The position numbers and the translations under genes are program-made. Positions 25,999 through 37,589 of a stretch of 64,000 bases of DNA are shown here, in pieces. The DNA lies in contig JALGQZ010000001.1 of assembly GCA_023105745.1 (NCBI GenBank), forward strand, positions 47,987,662 through 48,051,661, in the 5' to 3' direction. The notes beneath the pieces are model-generated. The model did not search any database. It was not told the DNA's origin and saw only the letters and a program-made list of their open reading frames with translations. The stretch is from Austropuccinia psidii (lineage: Eukaryota > Basidiomycota > Pucciniomycetes > Pucciniales > Sphaerophragmiaceae). Each line of letters starts with the position of its first letter. Position 1 is the stretch's first letter.

Positions 25999-26266
25999 GG
26001 TTAGATCCTTTATGTTTTACTGCTTATTAATGTTTCTGTTTCTCTTATTCTTTTCTTATTAATGATATTATTTCATTGAAAATATTTAAGTGTTTCCTCT
26101 TATCCATTATATGGTCACTGCAAGTGAGTCCTAGGCCCTCTTCACTTGAAAGAGTACCTATGACATTATGAAGTCCAACCAGATGGACATGCACAAGGAG
26201 GAAGAGGTAAGACCAGAGAAAAGCCGGGAAGGCCTTCCTCAAAAAAGGCATATTTGGAGAATGCCT
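25999..26266 (+). pseudogene. Leader and first gag codons of element E
   Basis: The first 150 bases are AT-rich leader. From about 26168 the sequence matches the 5' gag of D1 (57740-57610, minus). In the ORF-b frame SNQMDMHKEEEVRPE and RHIWRMP correspond to SNHMDVDKEEARPNPE and RHIWRMP. The match stops where a GC-rich insertion begins at about 26267 and resumes at 27799. Confidence 0.75.
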
Positions 26267-27798
26267 GTCACAGGGGCTCTTGTGGAAGCAAGAGTGGCCT
26301 GGCACTCAGCAATCAAGAACTCACTTGGAGGGCTCCAAAAGAATATATTTCTTTAAGGAAGAATGAAAGTAAAGAAAAGTATGCCAAAGAATAAAAGAAA
26401 AGGAAGCCAATGGCCAGGATAATAAGAAAGCCAAAAGCCAAAGAGCCAACCAAATGAATCCTCAATTGACTGTTTCAACCTGCCAGAAAGAACAAGGGAA
26501 TTAGTAAAGGATATGAGCACCAATATCCACTGACAGGAAAAGAAGGGAAAGGTGCAAATGACTGACTTGAGAGTATCAGTATTAACTTTAATAATGTGGA
26601 AGAAAATAAGGATAAAGATAAATCCAATATATTAATTAACTGGGGAAAAAGTCCCCAGGTGATGAAAGGTGGGCATTTTATGTGAAAAGCTGAAAGGCTG
26701 ATCCTGGAAAGTGAGGCACCCAGCTATTGTCTGAATTGGGCCAATACAGTTCTGGCAATCTTGATAATTGAACTTTGGGACTGAATTTCCCACAGTGGAA
26801 TATGAATTGGCCCACTTGGGCCAAGGCCATACAGGATGCTTGATTGCTACCTGTATGGACCAGTTGAGTTGTCCAAGGAATGCTGAATACTTTCTGCCTT
26901 GAAAATGATTGATTACCTCTGAGAATTTCCCCCAGAATAGTCCTGATGAGAATTGACCACCCAATGCCTGCAGGGCCAGGTGGGTGCGGTCCTCAAATTG
27001 GCTTCTGGTAGCCACCAGGGAGTTTCCAGACTGAATATCTGAAAAGTCCTCCTTTGAAGATGGTGATGGATTGGGGAATTGAGCTGGGATCACTTAATTT
27101 GGTCCTGAAAATGTCACCATTGGATTGCTGACCAAAAATGGTGCATAATGGTATATTATACCATATATGCACCACTCCTGGATCCTTGAGTACGGGGTGC
27201 ATTCAAGGAGAACTCTTCCCCTGAACTGGAGGAGAATCCTTGTTTTGAGCTGAGCTGGTGGCCTCTGGTGGTTGCCAGAGGCCATGGACTGAGTTATGTC
27301 CAATTTGGGCCTAAGGTGGTTTTTGGCCATTTTGGGGCTAAAACTTGGTCAGGTGGGCCCACGTGGGATTTGGGGGATGATGGACTGCCCGCTTTGCCCC
27401 TTTTTGCCTCTTTGGATTTGGGCCAAAAGGGGCCAAAGGTTCCCACAAGTCGTAGAGGCCATAAGGGGCCTAAATGGTCCAAAAAGGCCATTTAGACAAA
27501 GCCCCCACTAATATAAGGCGTTGGGCCAAGGGCCCCGGTGGTGGCTAGAGGGGCCATAGGCCCCTGGAAGATTGAAAGAACCCCACAGGGCCAAAAACAA
27601 AGGCAATGGCCTGTGGGTTGGTGAGGTGGAGAGTTGGCCAAGAAGGCCAATGAAGGCAGGATATGGCCTGAGGCCATGAATGGCCAAGAGTGGGTTAATT
27701 GGTGATAAATGATATGGTATGGTCAATTGGCCCTAACTTGGGTCAGGCTAGAATTGCTGCAACACCCATTGAGGAGGCTGATTATTTGTAGTTGTGAC
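26267..27798. mobile_element. GC-rich DNA-transposon-like insertion in gag of element E
   Basis: The D1-like gag reading is interrupted for about 1.53 kb. AATGCCT (followed by G in both copies) stands immediately left (26260-26266) and right (27799-27805), a 7- or 8-bp target duplication. The insert begins GTCACA and ends TGTGAC, a 6-bp terminal inverted repeat if the TSD is 7 bp. Unlike the AT-rich surroundings it is GC-richer, and 27290-27700 is packed with GGCC tetranucleotides. No transposase is recognisable, so it would be non-autonomous. An 8-bp TSD would suit the hAT superfamily. The 153-aa minus ORF at 27093-26632 resembles nothing I know. Confidence 0.6.
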
Positions 27799-28460
27799 AA
27801 TGCCTGAGTTATCCCCAATCCCCCAGGGTCTTTAAAAAACAATTTTGATGTGAATTTGGAACCAGAACCTATTCACAGTAATTTCTTATGGGATGAACCA
27901 TTTCAAAGTGGAAGCCTTAAAGATATATCAGTTGGAGGACAGAATCTGGTTCAGAGTAGCCAAGGGGGGAAAACAAACTACATTACCAAGCCTTTTTTAA
28001 GGGAACATGAACTCTTACTCACAAATGAAGAGCAATCTAGGCAGGGAGAAGAACATGAAGCTCCGGGCAGGGCAGAGCCCCATTTCTTGCAAGGAAAAGG
28101 CCAACAAAATAAAGAATTGGTTGAAGAACCAGAGTATTTTAATGGTAAACCACAAGAATGACCTGGAGATGACCCTAGTTGGGAAAAGGAAGGAGTAGTA
28201 GAATAGCCCTGCTCCAAAAAAGCTCCAGAACTCCACAAAGACAATCCCAAGGGACCTAAGAACAAGCAGAAACATCCTGTAAGCAACAAAAACAAGGGAA
28301 AAGACAAAGCCAGTTGGCACAGACCTTACCCAAAAGGGTACAGGATTTTCAAGTTAGAGCCTTCAGCCATGGAAAGTCTGTTCAATAGGGCCAAGACCCT
28401 TATGGAGTTCACAGTGAATAAAAAGGAAAGGATTAATGGGAATTTTCTACCAAAATAATG
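27799..28460 (+). pseudogene. 5' gag of element E, two overlapping frames
   Basis: ORF-a is open at 27850-28158 (EPEPIHSNF and LVQSSQGG match EPELIYGNI and LLQSSQGR in D1). ORF-b, in the +1 frame, is open at 28007-28195 and after two stops continues to NGNFLPK and a TAA near 28456, matching NRTFPRK and stop in D1. The ORF-b words KIKNWLKNQS and KGYRIFKLEPSAMESLF are strongly conserved with D1 (KIKNWLKNQS, QGYRIPKLEPSAVDSVF). So both frames are recognisable between two diverged elements. Confidence 0.75.
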
Positions 28461-29711
28461 TATGAAATGAGACATGTTAATTTCACTATTGAAGTTGAAC
28501 CTAGCAATTTGTATGAATACTGAAAGAAATTAAAATTTAATTTTGATGAATTTCAAATAAATGAAAGAGCTTTCAATGAATGGTTGAAGGTGATAATTGC
28601 AGGAATTGAGTCCAGTCCCCACACATGTGGCATAATTAAGAGCGAAATTGAGGTAGAAAGTAAGGAAATGGGTAATTCTTCAAATAATAAAGTCAATTGC
28701 CAAATATTGAATTTTAAAGAACAAGCTCTAGAGATAAATAATGACAGAAATCTCTTTAGAATAAACTTGGAAAGAAGTGATAATCATAGAAAGAAATTGA
28801 AGGAGGAAATAATTGTATAAGGGAATGAAATTCATAAGACTTATGAACCAAGATCACATATTCCAAGGCTTTCTACACCTTTAAATTAAGGGAATTCATC
28901 TTCAAAAAAGTGCAAAACTGTTTCCAAGAGGTTATCCTGAAATTCCATTTGCTGCAAAGCATACTCCCAGACTAAAGGAATAGCCAACATTTACTGGTGA
29001 GGAAAATTACAATAAAATTGAATGTATAAGAGAAGTGGATATGTTACATGAAGACTTCAAAATTAAAGATGAACTCATAGTATCAGAATTTCACTCTTTT
29101 CTTTCCAGGACTTACAAGAAAATGTACAAAAAGATGAGGCAATATAATTGAAAGAATAATTGGCTTTAGTCAAAATCTGAAACAATGACCAAGTGGGAAA
29201 ATAATTGCTTGAGAATTTAAATGGAGAATTCTTTCAAAAGTATCATATTTAATTATGAAAAGGACAAACCACCTACTTGGTTCCTCAAAAAGAAAGACAG
29301 ACTAACTGCTTTACACCCAGATATTTCTGACCAAATGATAAACATAAATATATTGAGGAAATGAGGAGGGGAACTAGAACATGCTATCAAATGCAGATGT
29401 ATTGAAACCTTTTCAACAGAGGACTAAATTAAGACAATGGAAGATGTAATTACTAGGACAAAAATCAGAAAAGTCTGGACTAGGACCCTTATTGAATTCA
29501 GAACTATTCCAAAGGGCCCAAGAAAGGAGAGTACATCCAAGAGACCGGTCTTAAAATGCCATATATGTGGAAGAACTCAAAATTTGGTTAATACTTGTGC
29601 CAAAAAGAAAAAAATAAATGAAGTGAAAGTCATTGTAGAAGTACAGGTTACTGACAGAAGGGAGGAACCTAAAAAAGATTCCAAAATTTCTGATTTAAAA
29701 CCAGTGGAAGA
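28461..29711 (+). pseudogene. Gag core of element E (decayed)
   Basis: The frame corresponding to D1 gag is broken by several stops. The open piece 28584-28817 is charged and coiled-coil-like. The gag core reads PTFTGEENYNKIECIREVD near 28985-29045, followed by a W-rich region and the PTWFLKKKDRLTALHPD segment. The zinc knuckle near 29555-29600 reads C-x2-C-x4-N-x4-C, so the zinc-binding histidine has become asparagine. The end of gag lies in a different frame from the protease, as in D1. Confidence 0.82.
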
Positions 29712-30520
29712 GTGTCATATTTAAATATCACAGCACTCTTTGAGGTTAGTGAATTTCATACTCACTTACCACAATTAAGCAAGGGATTCTATAGCTTGAT
29801 CAATACCCAAGGTAGCAAGATCTTTAAAAAATGTTCTAGAATGGAAGTCTATAATGCTAGATCATCTTGTGTGGAATCAAATTTGATAGATAATGTAGAG
29901 GAAAAAGTAAACCTAGGAAAAGGTGAATTTTTCAGTTTTGTAGTAAATTACTACCTGCATAGTATTATATCTCAGTGAAAGAACCATCTATTGCCAAAAG
30001 CAGATGTGCACTGTAGCAGTGCTAGTATTAATCTATACCCACTGGGTATATTGGATACTAACAATGAATTTTATTCAGAAAATGAACCATTAGATGCAAT
30101 CAGAGGGAATTAAATGGATATTACTCTTAATATTGAGATACCAGATCGTGAAGTTCTAAGAAGAACAGATTACCAAGAAGGCCCAAGAGCTAGGGATTCA
30201 TTAGAAAAAATATACAAGAATTTACTCCACTTGGTGCATTTAAAAACATGGGCCACAATGAAGAACTAAATGAACGTATTTACACTCACAACTTGGTGAA
30301 TTAAGAAAGGCACGCTATAATGAATAATTAAATGAATGCATATAGCCTCAAGTCATGCATTGAGAGTTTTTAATCAGAATTTGCTGTTTCCAAAAAGGTG
30401 ATATATTGCTTAGAATCTTCACTCACTGTGGGATTTACAAGTATCTGAGAATTACCATTTGAATTCAAAATTCTCCATCTCATTAACAAGGAATAATGAA
30501 TGCCATTTCTCCCACAGAAC
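29712..30520 (+). pseudogene. Protease and N-terminal RT of element E (decayed)
   Basis: The protease frame is open at 29712-29975. The active-site triplet D-T-G of D1 is replaced by G-K-G (VNLGKGEFF), so it is inactive. RT homology follows (ITLNIEIPD..LRR from about 30120) with internal deletions and stops. It reaches the motif around HCGIYKYLR and the SHQQG equivalent of SHYQR near 30480, then is cut by LTR B2 at 30521. Confidence 0.8.
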
Positions 30521-32324
30521 TTTGAGAATTTGAAATATGACCACATTCCCAAAAGGTCACCAAATAACTTTACAAAACCTATTTTTATAATAATAACTGA
30601 AATTACAATCTTAAAATAAGTAAAAGTATCATAAAAAGGTATAAATTCTTGATCATCTCAGAGAAAAAGGGATAAGCATTTCAAATCAATCAAACAATTA
30701 AATTAACCATCAAAAACTACATATATGACCTCTTTATGCCATATCTATTAAACCAATCCTTACAGAAATAACCTGGATGTAGGCACTTTTATGATCAGTG
30801 CTATATTCATGGTTTTTAGCTCATATATTTGAAATGAAAATTATACAGAGTTTATTAAGAGATACAAATACCATGAGAAAACTATAAGAATAAAGATAGA
30901 AACTTTATTTGGAAAGCTATAAACAAGGTTACGAGGTATATGGGAATATGAGGCAAAATAGCAATAGCTGTTGAGCACTCAAAATAAAGGGTAGTCCAAA
31001 ATTAAAAATGAGTAGGTATTCATATTATAATAGCTCATAAATGAAGAAATAAATAGAATTTAACATGATATTCAAGGTATAACCCCTTGAAATCCTGGTT
31101 TGAATATTAAAATAGCAAATTTCAACAGAAAAGATGGATTACAAGAAAAATCACCAAAATAGAGTTTTGATGATGTAATAAAGTACTTTTGGCAGCTTGG
31201 TAAAGACATTCAAAGTTATCAGAGTCCACCCTTTGAATTAAATTAGCATGAATAAATTGAAATGTATTAGATATTAAAGTTAAGGCTTAAAAATGATCAT
31301 TTCTGATCATAAACTGGAACATTATCTTCAGTTTAAGCTAAAATAAGAGATAGGACTGGTGGATATTAACATTCTATAATTAAAAATATGCAGATCCACA
31401 AAAATGGATCATCTTACAAGCTAATGATGCCAGAAATATTAGAGTTACAGTGACAACCCTAACAAATGATTTAATAATGAGATTAAAAGGTTCAATAATG
31501 ATTTGATCATCACCAAAACCTAAAATATTGCTTAATCACAGTGGATAACGTGAGTACACATCTACTAAAAGGTATCTGGTCACTAGGAGGAAGGATAGCT
31601 ACTATAAAACAACATCTTCTTCCTCTATTTCCCCCTCAGATGCATCAAATAAAATGAAAAATTAAATAAAAAGGTAATTTCTTCATTCTTTAGATATAGA
31701 ACTCTTATATAATTCAAGATCAAAGATAAATATTGTATTAATCATTAGCTTTGATATGATTACACCAACCTATTCTTGTTTTTGTTGAAATTATCATAAA
31801 AATCTTTAAATCCACATAAAATAGTAAAATATATATATTTTTGTATTGTAACTGCAATTTAATTAAGTTGTATTCATATTATTAGGCAGGAAAGTATTGA
31901 AGATTATTATATTAAGTGTTAAATGTAAGTTATTTTCTGTTATTATAATGTTTTTTCTCTCTATTATTATTTTTAAGAATTATATAATGAGTATAAATAG
32001 TATTATTATTAATCAAGAAATTTGATTTTGGTAATATTACTTTTTCAAATTGATATTTATAATTAAATAACCAATTTTTATACAATTATTAATTGTTAAT
32101 AACATTAATGAAAGGCAATAAATATCTTGATATATTTAATTTATTATCTTATTTTTATCATTATATTATTTCCCACTGATATAATTAGTTTTATGCCATA
32201 ATAATAATATATTTTTATTATTATAATTATTTTGAATATTATTTATAATTAAATTTGGACATTAATTGTAAAATAAGTAAGATATTAGTAATTTCTGCTT
32301 ATTGTTTCACAGTAAAACCTTAGA
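30521..32324 (+). repeat. LTR B2, a family B LTR inserted in RT of element E
   Basis: It begins TTTGAGAATTTGAAATATGACC, a decayed form of TGTGAGCCTTTGAGATATGACC, and ends ACCTTAGA. RT sequence of E stops at the left edge and resumes at the right edge in the same order, so this is a solo LTR insertion. The flanking five bases are AGAAC and AAATC, which agree at only three positions; the TSD has decayed or the ends are a few bases off. Confidence 0.82.
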
Positions 32325-33850
32325 AAATCATTTTGAAGGAGGGCTCATTACTTACATGTATGGAGTGATTATATATTCAGACTCATGGTCTTTGCACCTT
32401 GAGAGACTTCTCAGAGTACTAGACAAAGTTTCAAAATTGAATATGGAAGCTTTACTCAAGAAATTCAGTTTTGGCTTTAAATAATTCAAAAAACTAATAA
32501 AAATTGTTTAATAATTAAGATTGAGTATTGATAAAAACAAAGTAGAATCATTTTTACTCAAAAAATGCCCCATAATAGGAAAGAAATGATGTCTCTTATT
32601 GGATTTTACAGTTATTTTAGGCAGAACCTGAAGCATTTTGCAATTATAGCCAAGTAAATTCATTGAATCTGCAGTCAAAACACAGTATTTGATATGACCC
32701 AAGAAAGAATTAAAGAATATGAGAAAAAAGGAAATTCCTTATTGAAGTGCCATGACTCTCATTACCCATTGTAATATACTCTTAAATTTGTGAATTGATG
32801 CATGTGGAGATGGATTAGGGGATGCCCTACATCAAGTTCAAATTATTGATTACAAAAGAATAGAAGGACTAGTCTGTTTTATCTCAAGAAAATAAGTCCA
32901 AAAGAAGCCAGATGTGTTGCAAGCCATCTAGAATGCTTATTTTTGGTATGTGCACTTGTTAAATTAAACTATTATCTTGATGGAAGTTTTTTTGAGGTGA
33001 TAAGTGACCTGAATGCAGTAAAATAACTTCTTAACATGGAAAAACCCAACAGACAAACTTTGAGATGGCAAATAGCAAATCACGAATATAGAGGAAATAT
33101 AAAATTAGTTCATAAGCCAGGAAATATACACAAGAATTCTGACAGACCTAGCAGGTTGGAATGAGAAAATTATCCTCATAAGACAGCTTATTTACCTCCA
33201 GAGGAATAACCACAGATCACAATCAAAGGAACTAACATCACTTAAATTGAGGCTGAATTGTTTGAAGAAGAAGTCAGAGTCAGAAAAGCAGGACAAGAAG
33301 CTCCATATATTAACATTTATAATGGAAAAAGAAAGTTAAGGCAAAGATTTGTTTAATTAATTGTATTAAGTATGGAAAGATTCCCATTCTGTAAGAATAT
33401 TTTGCTTGCTTTATGGATTAATCTATCATAGAACTAAAAGTTATTGTGTAATAAAATTATGCAGTAAATTCCTCATCAATACCCTTTTCCATGAATTTCA
33501 TGATAGAATATATGTTGGAAACCTATAAGAAGACAGGAAAATCTCAAGCGTATAGTGTGCATGGTGGCCATCTTGCAGATGGGAGACAATTCAATATTTC
33601 AATACATGTGACAGATGCCAAAATGGAAACCGGAGTACAGGAAAGAAATATGGACTTATGATTAATATTCAAGAACAAAATCCCCTAGAGAGGTATTCAA
33701 ACTAATTTGGTCATAGAACTACGTCAAAGTGGTCACAAGAGTTAGAATACTTTCTTAGTCATAGTAGAAATATATAGCAAGACTCTTGTATTCTTGCCAT
33801 GTCACAAAGATAAAAATGCTATGGATACAGCTCTCCTCATGTGGAACCAG
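32325..33850 (+). pseudogene. RT end, RNase H and part of integrase of element E
   Basis: The YIDD region of D1 reads YMYGVII here, so the RT active site is lost. [11 protein letters not shown] is identical to D1. RNase H is recognised by [19 protein letters not shown] near 32795-32850. The integrase zinc finger region (CDRCQ near 33610) and PCHKDKNAMDTALL near 33800-33835 follow, with many stops and frameshifts. Homology ends abruptly near 33850, where sequence assigned to the Plavaka-like relic begins. The remaining integrase and the 3' LTR are not in the window. Confidence 0.8.
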
Positions 33851-33864
33851 GGAAAATCAGTATT

Positions 33865-34187
33865 CAAGTGCAGGCACTTGACTTGGAGGAATTCTGCCAT
33901 CAAGAACCAGAAGGGAATGCAAGTTTCAAGCATAATTCAAGACAATTTCATTCTCTTTTCATGAAAAAGTCATCCCCCAGGAAATTCACTTTTCAAGTAG
34001 TGACACTAAGTAGAGGAAATTATGCATTGCATCTCTGAACCTCAAGCAGGGGTACTTGCCGAAAATACCAACCTCAAGTGGCGGTACTTACTTCACCTCT
34101 GGAACTCTTGTGTGGGGCTGCAAAAACAGAGCTGAAGTGGGGGGACTTAGTGCAACTCCATACCTCCTCAAGAAAGGTCAGTACTTG
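33865..34187. repeat. Cluster of six short imperfect palindromes (AAGT-spacer-ACTT)
   Basis: Six sites share an arm pair of the type CAAGT...ACTTG: 33865-33880 (CAAGTG-CAGG-CACTTG, perfect arms), about 33994-34008, 34043-34058, 34076-34089, 34135-34148 and 34169-34187. Several are preceded by ACCT. They lie at the junction between element E and the transposase relic, on the side expected for the 3' end of that relic. CACTA-type transposons carry such subterminal repeats as transposase-binding sites, so this is my preferred reading. Confidence 0.55.
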
Positions 34188-34602
34188 ACTCTGGAGCTTA
34201 ATTAGGACACTTAAATGATCTCATATGGGGAGAATAATAAAAACTTCATTTATTGAGCATTTCAATGATACAGATAAGGGAGATGCAGAATGATCAAAAG
34301 CCCACAATATTTCAGAATATAATTATACAGACCACATTGTGAATCCATTTCATTCTCAGTGATAATATACAGTTTCTCTTCCAAAACAGCCACTTTGGGT
34401 ATCTTAATATGTGGCCAATTTTTCAACAATGTGAGAACTTAATAAATTTAGTGTTGAATTGAAAACAAGGTTCGTGAACCTCAAATATCTGTTTAATTAT
34501 TTCAAATTGAAATATTGAATTTATTTTAAAATGAATAATGTTATTCCCAGTTTTTTTAACTTAAATTTTGAGATTGGAATCTTGATTTTCATACTAGCCA
34601 AT
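34188..34602. other. AT-rich sequence without a recognisable gene
   Basis: No ORF or known repeat is seen. It lies between the palindrome cluster and solo LTR D4 and continues beyond D4 at 36505, so it probably belongs to the 3' non-coding part of the Plavaka-like element. Confidence 0.4.
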
Positions 34603-36504
34603 TGTGAGCCTTGAGGTATATTTTACATACCCAAATAGGCCACAATTATCTTAAAAAGAAATTTTGAATTATACATAACTCATAAATCATGCATATATTC
34701 AAAATTCATCATTTTTGATTTCAGAAAAGATGAATAACTTTTTATTGAGTAAGTAAATCCATGGATTCAAGGCCAGATTTGGTTTCTACACAAAAATGCA
34801 CCTAGGGTAGCTCCATAGAGTGAATAAGCTCAAATTAACTCTTTGAGGTGGTAATATGGAAAATACTTCAACCCCACATCATTAATACCACATAAAAGAT
34901 CCGTCAAAAGTTTTGTTTTTCTTGATTTTACGCCAAAATAATGGGAAAGTGAGAAATCCCATGTTACATATACACTAAGAATAGTGTTATACATGTTTTG
35001 AGAACTTAATATTATGGTATTTTTACATGCACTTTTGGTACACCCATAGTGGATATCTCACTTGAAGCTTAAATTTCTATTTTGAAGTGAAAAATAAGCA
35101 AGGGGGACAAAAGACATCAAAGAGAGCCAGGGTACCCAACTTCTGAGGCCCCAGAGGCGTGGATAGCTCGAAAGCTTGGTTCCATGGCTGATCTTGACCC
35201 AATTGGTAAACTAAACCTCTTTGGGAACTTGGTTACCAAGTTACAACTACTGTAAAACACCAGAAAATAGCAAATAACTTGCTCTTTTGACGTGCCAAGG
35301 AGGTAAAGAGCTACTTACACTCCTGTAACCATGTCAATTACTAATGACTTTCCATGGATAAACCCCAAAAGAGTAATTAAAACCCTTTTTGGACTTGTAT
35401 CCATTGATTTACCTCATAGCAACCAGTCAAACACTGATATTTGCAATGCTACGTAGAAATGAGGTAAAAACTTCAAAAATTCATTAAAAATACAATTCTT
35501 AATGAATCATTCAGAAGCCTTCAGGACCAATTGAGAACTGTATTATCTATGGTACAACCAAAAATAATTACAGTTTTACTTACAGTCCATCTTTGATTAT
35601 TCTACGTGAAACACTGAATCTTCAAAAATTCACAGTAAATACAACCTGTGATGAAATTTTCAATAACATAGATAACTTTGGGAAATCAATGATTATTTTG
35701 GAATAAAAGAAGATTTACAAATGTTACTCCTTTTATTCCTAACCATATTGGGGTTGGTAGTCACGTAAAAGCATCAATTAAGCAATTATGACAATTTTAC
35801 GTGACAACAGATGATGTAAGTACTAATCCAAAAGGGTTTAATGCTTTCTCACTCACAGGTTTTTCAGTTTGCTCCATGGCACGCCTCTGTGAGCTGTTGT
35901 TGACTTAAAAGAGGCCTTCTCTTGCTGTTTTTTCCGCATCATCATCTTATTATCATTTTATATCATTGTTACCAACAAGTAAGTCTTAGTTATACTATTC
36001 TTAAGTGTTTTAAATATTTCAGAATCAATCAGAAAGACGTGAAATCATAGAATCCAACTATATATTGTTGTAATCCTGCTATAAATCATTTTGATCTCTT
36101 AAATCCACAATTCTACGTCAAATTTCTCTACTTTTATCTATCAATAAGTTCTTTGGAGTATTAGTAAGTCATTTATCTTTAATTCTTAAAGTTTTTCTCT
36201 AGTAATAGTTTTCTTCAAGGATTAGCTTTATAATTATTCTTGCAAAAGATAATCATATATTAAAATAATTTTATTATTTTAATAAAAGAAGTTTTTAATA
36301 TCAAATTCTTCTTGTAATTTCTTCTTGTAGACAATTACTTGCTTACTGTTAAAATCACTAGTAGTGCTTAACACGTGAAAGAAATAATTCTTTAATTATT
36401 TAATTGTGGTTATAATAATATTCTATTATTATATTTCATAAGAACAGACATAGTACTGTTGATTAATAGTAATATTATTATCAGTTTCATAGTCACATCT
36501 TACA
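34603..36504 (+). repeat. Solo LTR D4 with exact 5-bp target-site duplication
   Basis: The 1902-bp repeat begins TGTGAGCCTTGAGGTATAT and ends TCACATCTTACA, as the LTRs of D1 do when read on the minus strand. CCAAT flanks it on both sides (34598-34602 and 36505-36509). No primer-binding site or polypurine tract lies next to it, so it is a solo LTR formed by recombination. Confidence 0.94.
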
Positions 36505-37589
36505 CCAATGGAATATGCCATTAGGAAATAGCAAGGGATTTTCTGGTGATGATGGATTGACATTTTTCATTTACAATATACAAATAAATTGATTCTGTTT
36601 AAGAGTGAAAATTTTTGAAGTAATCAATCAGCATTGAATATGTATCAGCTTGTATGATAATTGACCTCATTATCAATGGGTTTTTTTCTCTTTTGTTTAT
36701 TGAAAGAATGTAAAATATTGGATATTTCTTCTGGAAGTGATGGTGATCTCATCATTCCAGAAAGGTTTGCACTTGAGCTGGCATTCAAATGCAGGTTTCT
36801 GCTCATGTCACCTGAAAAATCAAAGTAACATTTGGTGACAAATATAAAGATGATGTCCATATCACCATAAATATCTTATTATTGGTAGGAAATATTCCTG
36901 AAGCACCAATGAAATGTTCACATCCCCAAGTGGGTGAAGCTTTCATTGGGACCCAATGGAAAAGTAGGTCTGGAATACGCTCAGAATAATTATTTTTTGG
37001 TTTTCTTCACTTGTTTGCGAAGAGATTTTGATTGGAATAACAAAATTACTTCTAATATTTTGAAAATTTGATGACAGAATTTTTTTAAACTTTCCAGCTT
37101 GTGGCAACATTTACCACACTGATTATATTTAGTGAATTTTTGAAAATCTCATTCTGGATTTTTCTAGAAAAGGTTGGATAAGATTGATGGGTAATTTTTT
37201 TTTCAAATTAGGAATAAGAATGGTGTGCATGCCTTGTATAATAAGACCCATTCAGCAGCATTGAAACTTCCATGAGAAGGATCCCCCATTTTCCTTAGAA
37301 CATGGGTGCATGATGAAGGAATTGAAGTATACTTGATTATTTTTCTGAGGGATTCCAGGGCTTAACCAGTTATTTGATGATACTTAGTGTGCTCAGTTCT
37401 AGTTCAGATGGGAATTCAGAGGTGGGAACATAATTGGTATGAACAGAAGATAAATTTCCATAAGTGAGGATAAAATTTATGATATTTGTGGAGTTGATTC
37501 AGGTTTGAATGATGTAGAGGGCTTTATATTTCCAATTTCTTGTTTCTCCTCTCTGCATAGGGAAATGAGTTTTATTTTTGTAAATTGGT
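36505..37589 (-). pseudogene. 3' part of the Plavaka-like transposase relic
   Basis: On the minus strand this follows the recognisable transposase core. A segment near 37290-37200 (PSHGSFNAAEWVLLYKACTPFL) has the shape of the G-K-L-x-A-D/E-W region that follows the core in Tnp2/Plavaka transposases. The rest is too degraded to align by eye. The piece 36860-36645 is open but not recognised. Confidence 0.5.

Noticed and set aside
26285..26330. Possible continuation of gag (ARVAWHS resembling ARVAPHS of D1) inside the insertion
   Set aside because: The match is short, and the better, longer match to D1 resumes at 27799 directly after a duplicated AATGCCT; I therefore put the boundary at 26267.
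26632..27093. 153-aa minus-strand ORF in the GC-rich insertion
   Set aside because: No motif recognised and the GC-richer composition lengthens chance ORFs; kept only as a note for the insertion.
33841..34038. 65-aa plus-strand ORF at the E/transposase junction
   Set aside because: It spans the breakpoint between two elements and includes the palindrome repeats; not a gene.
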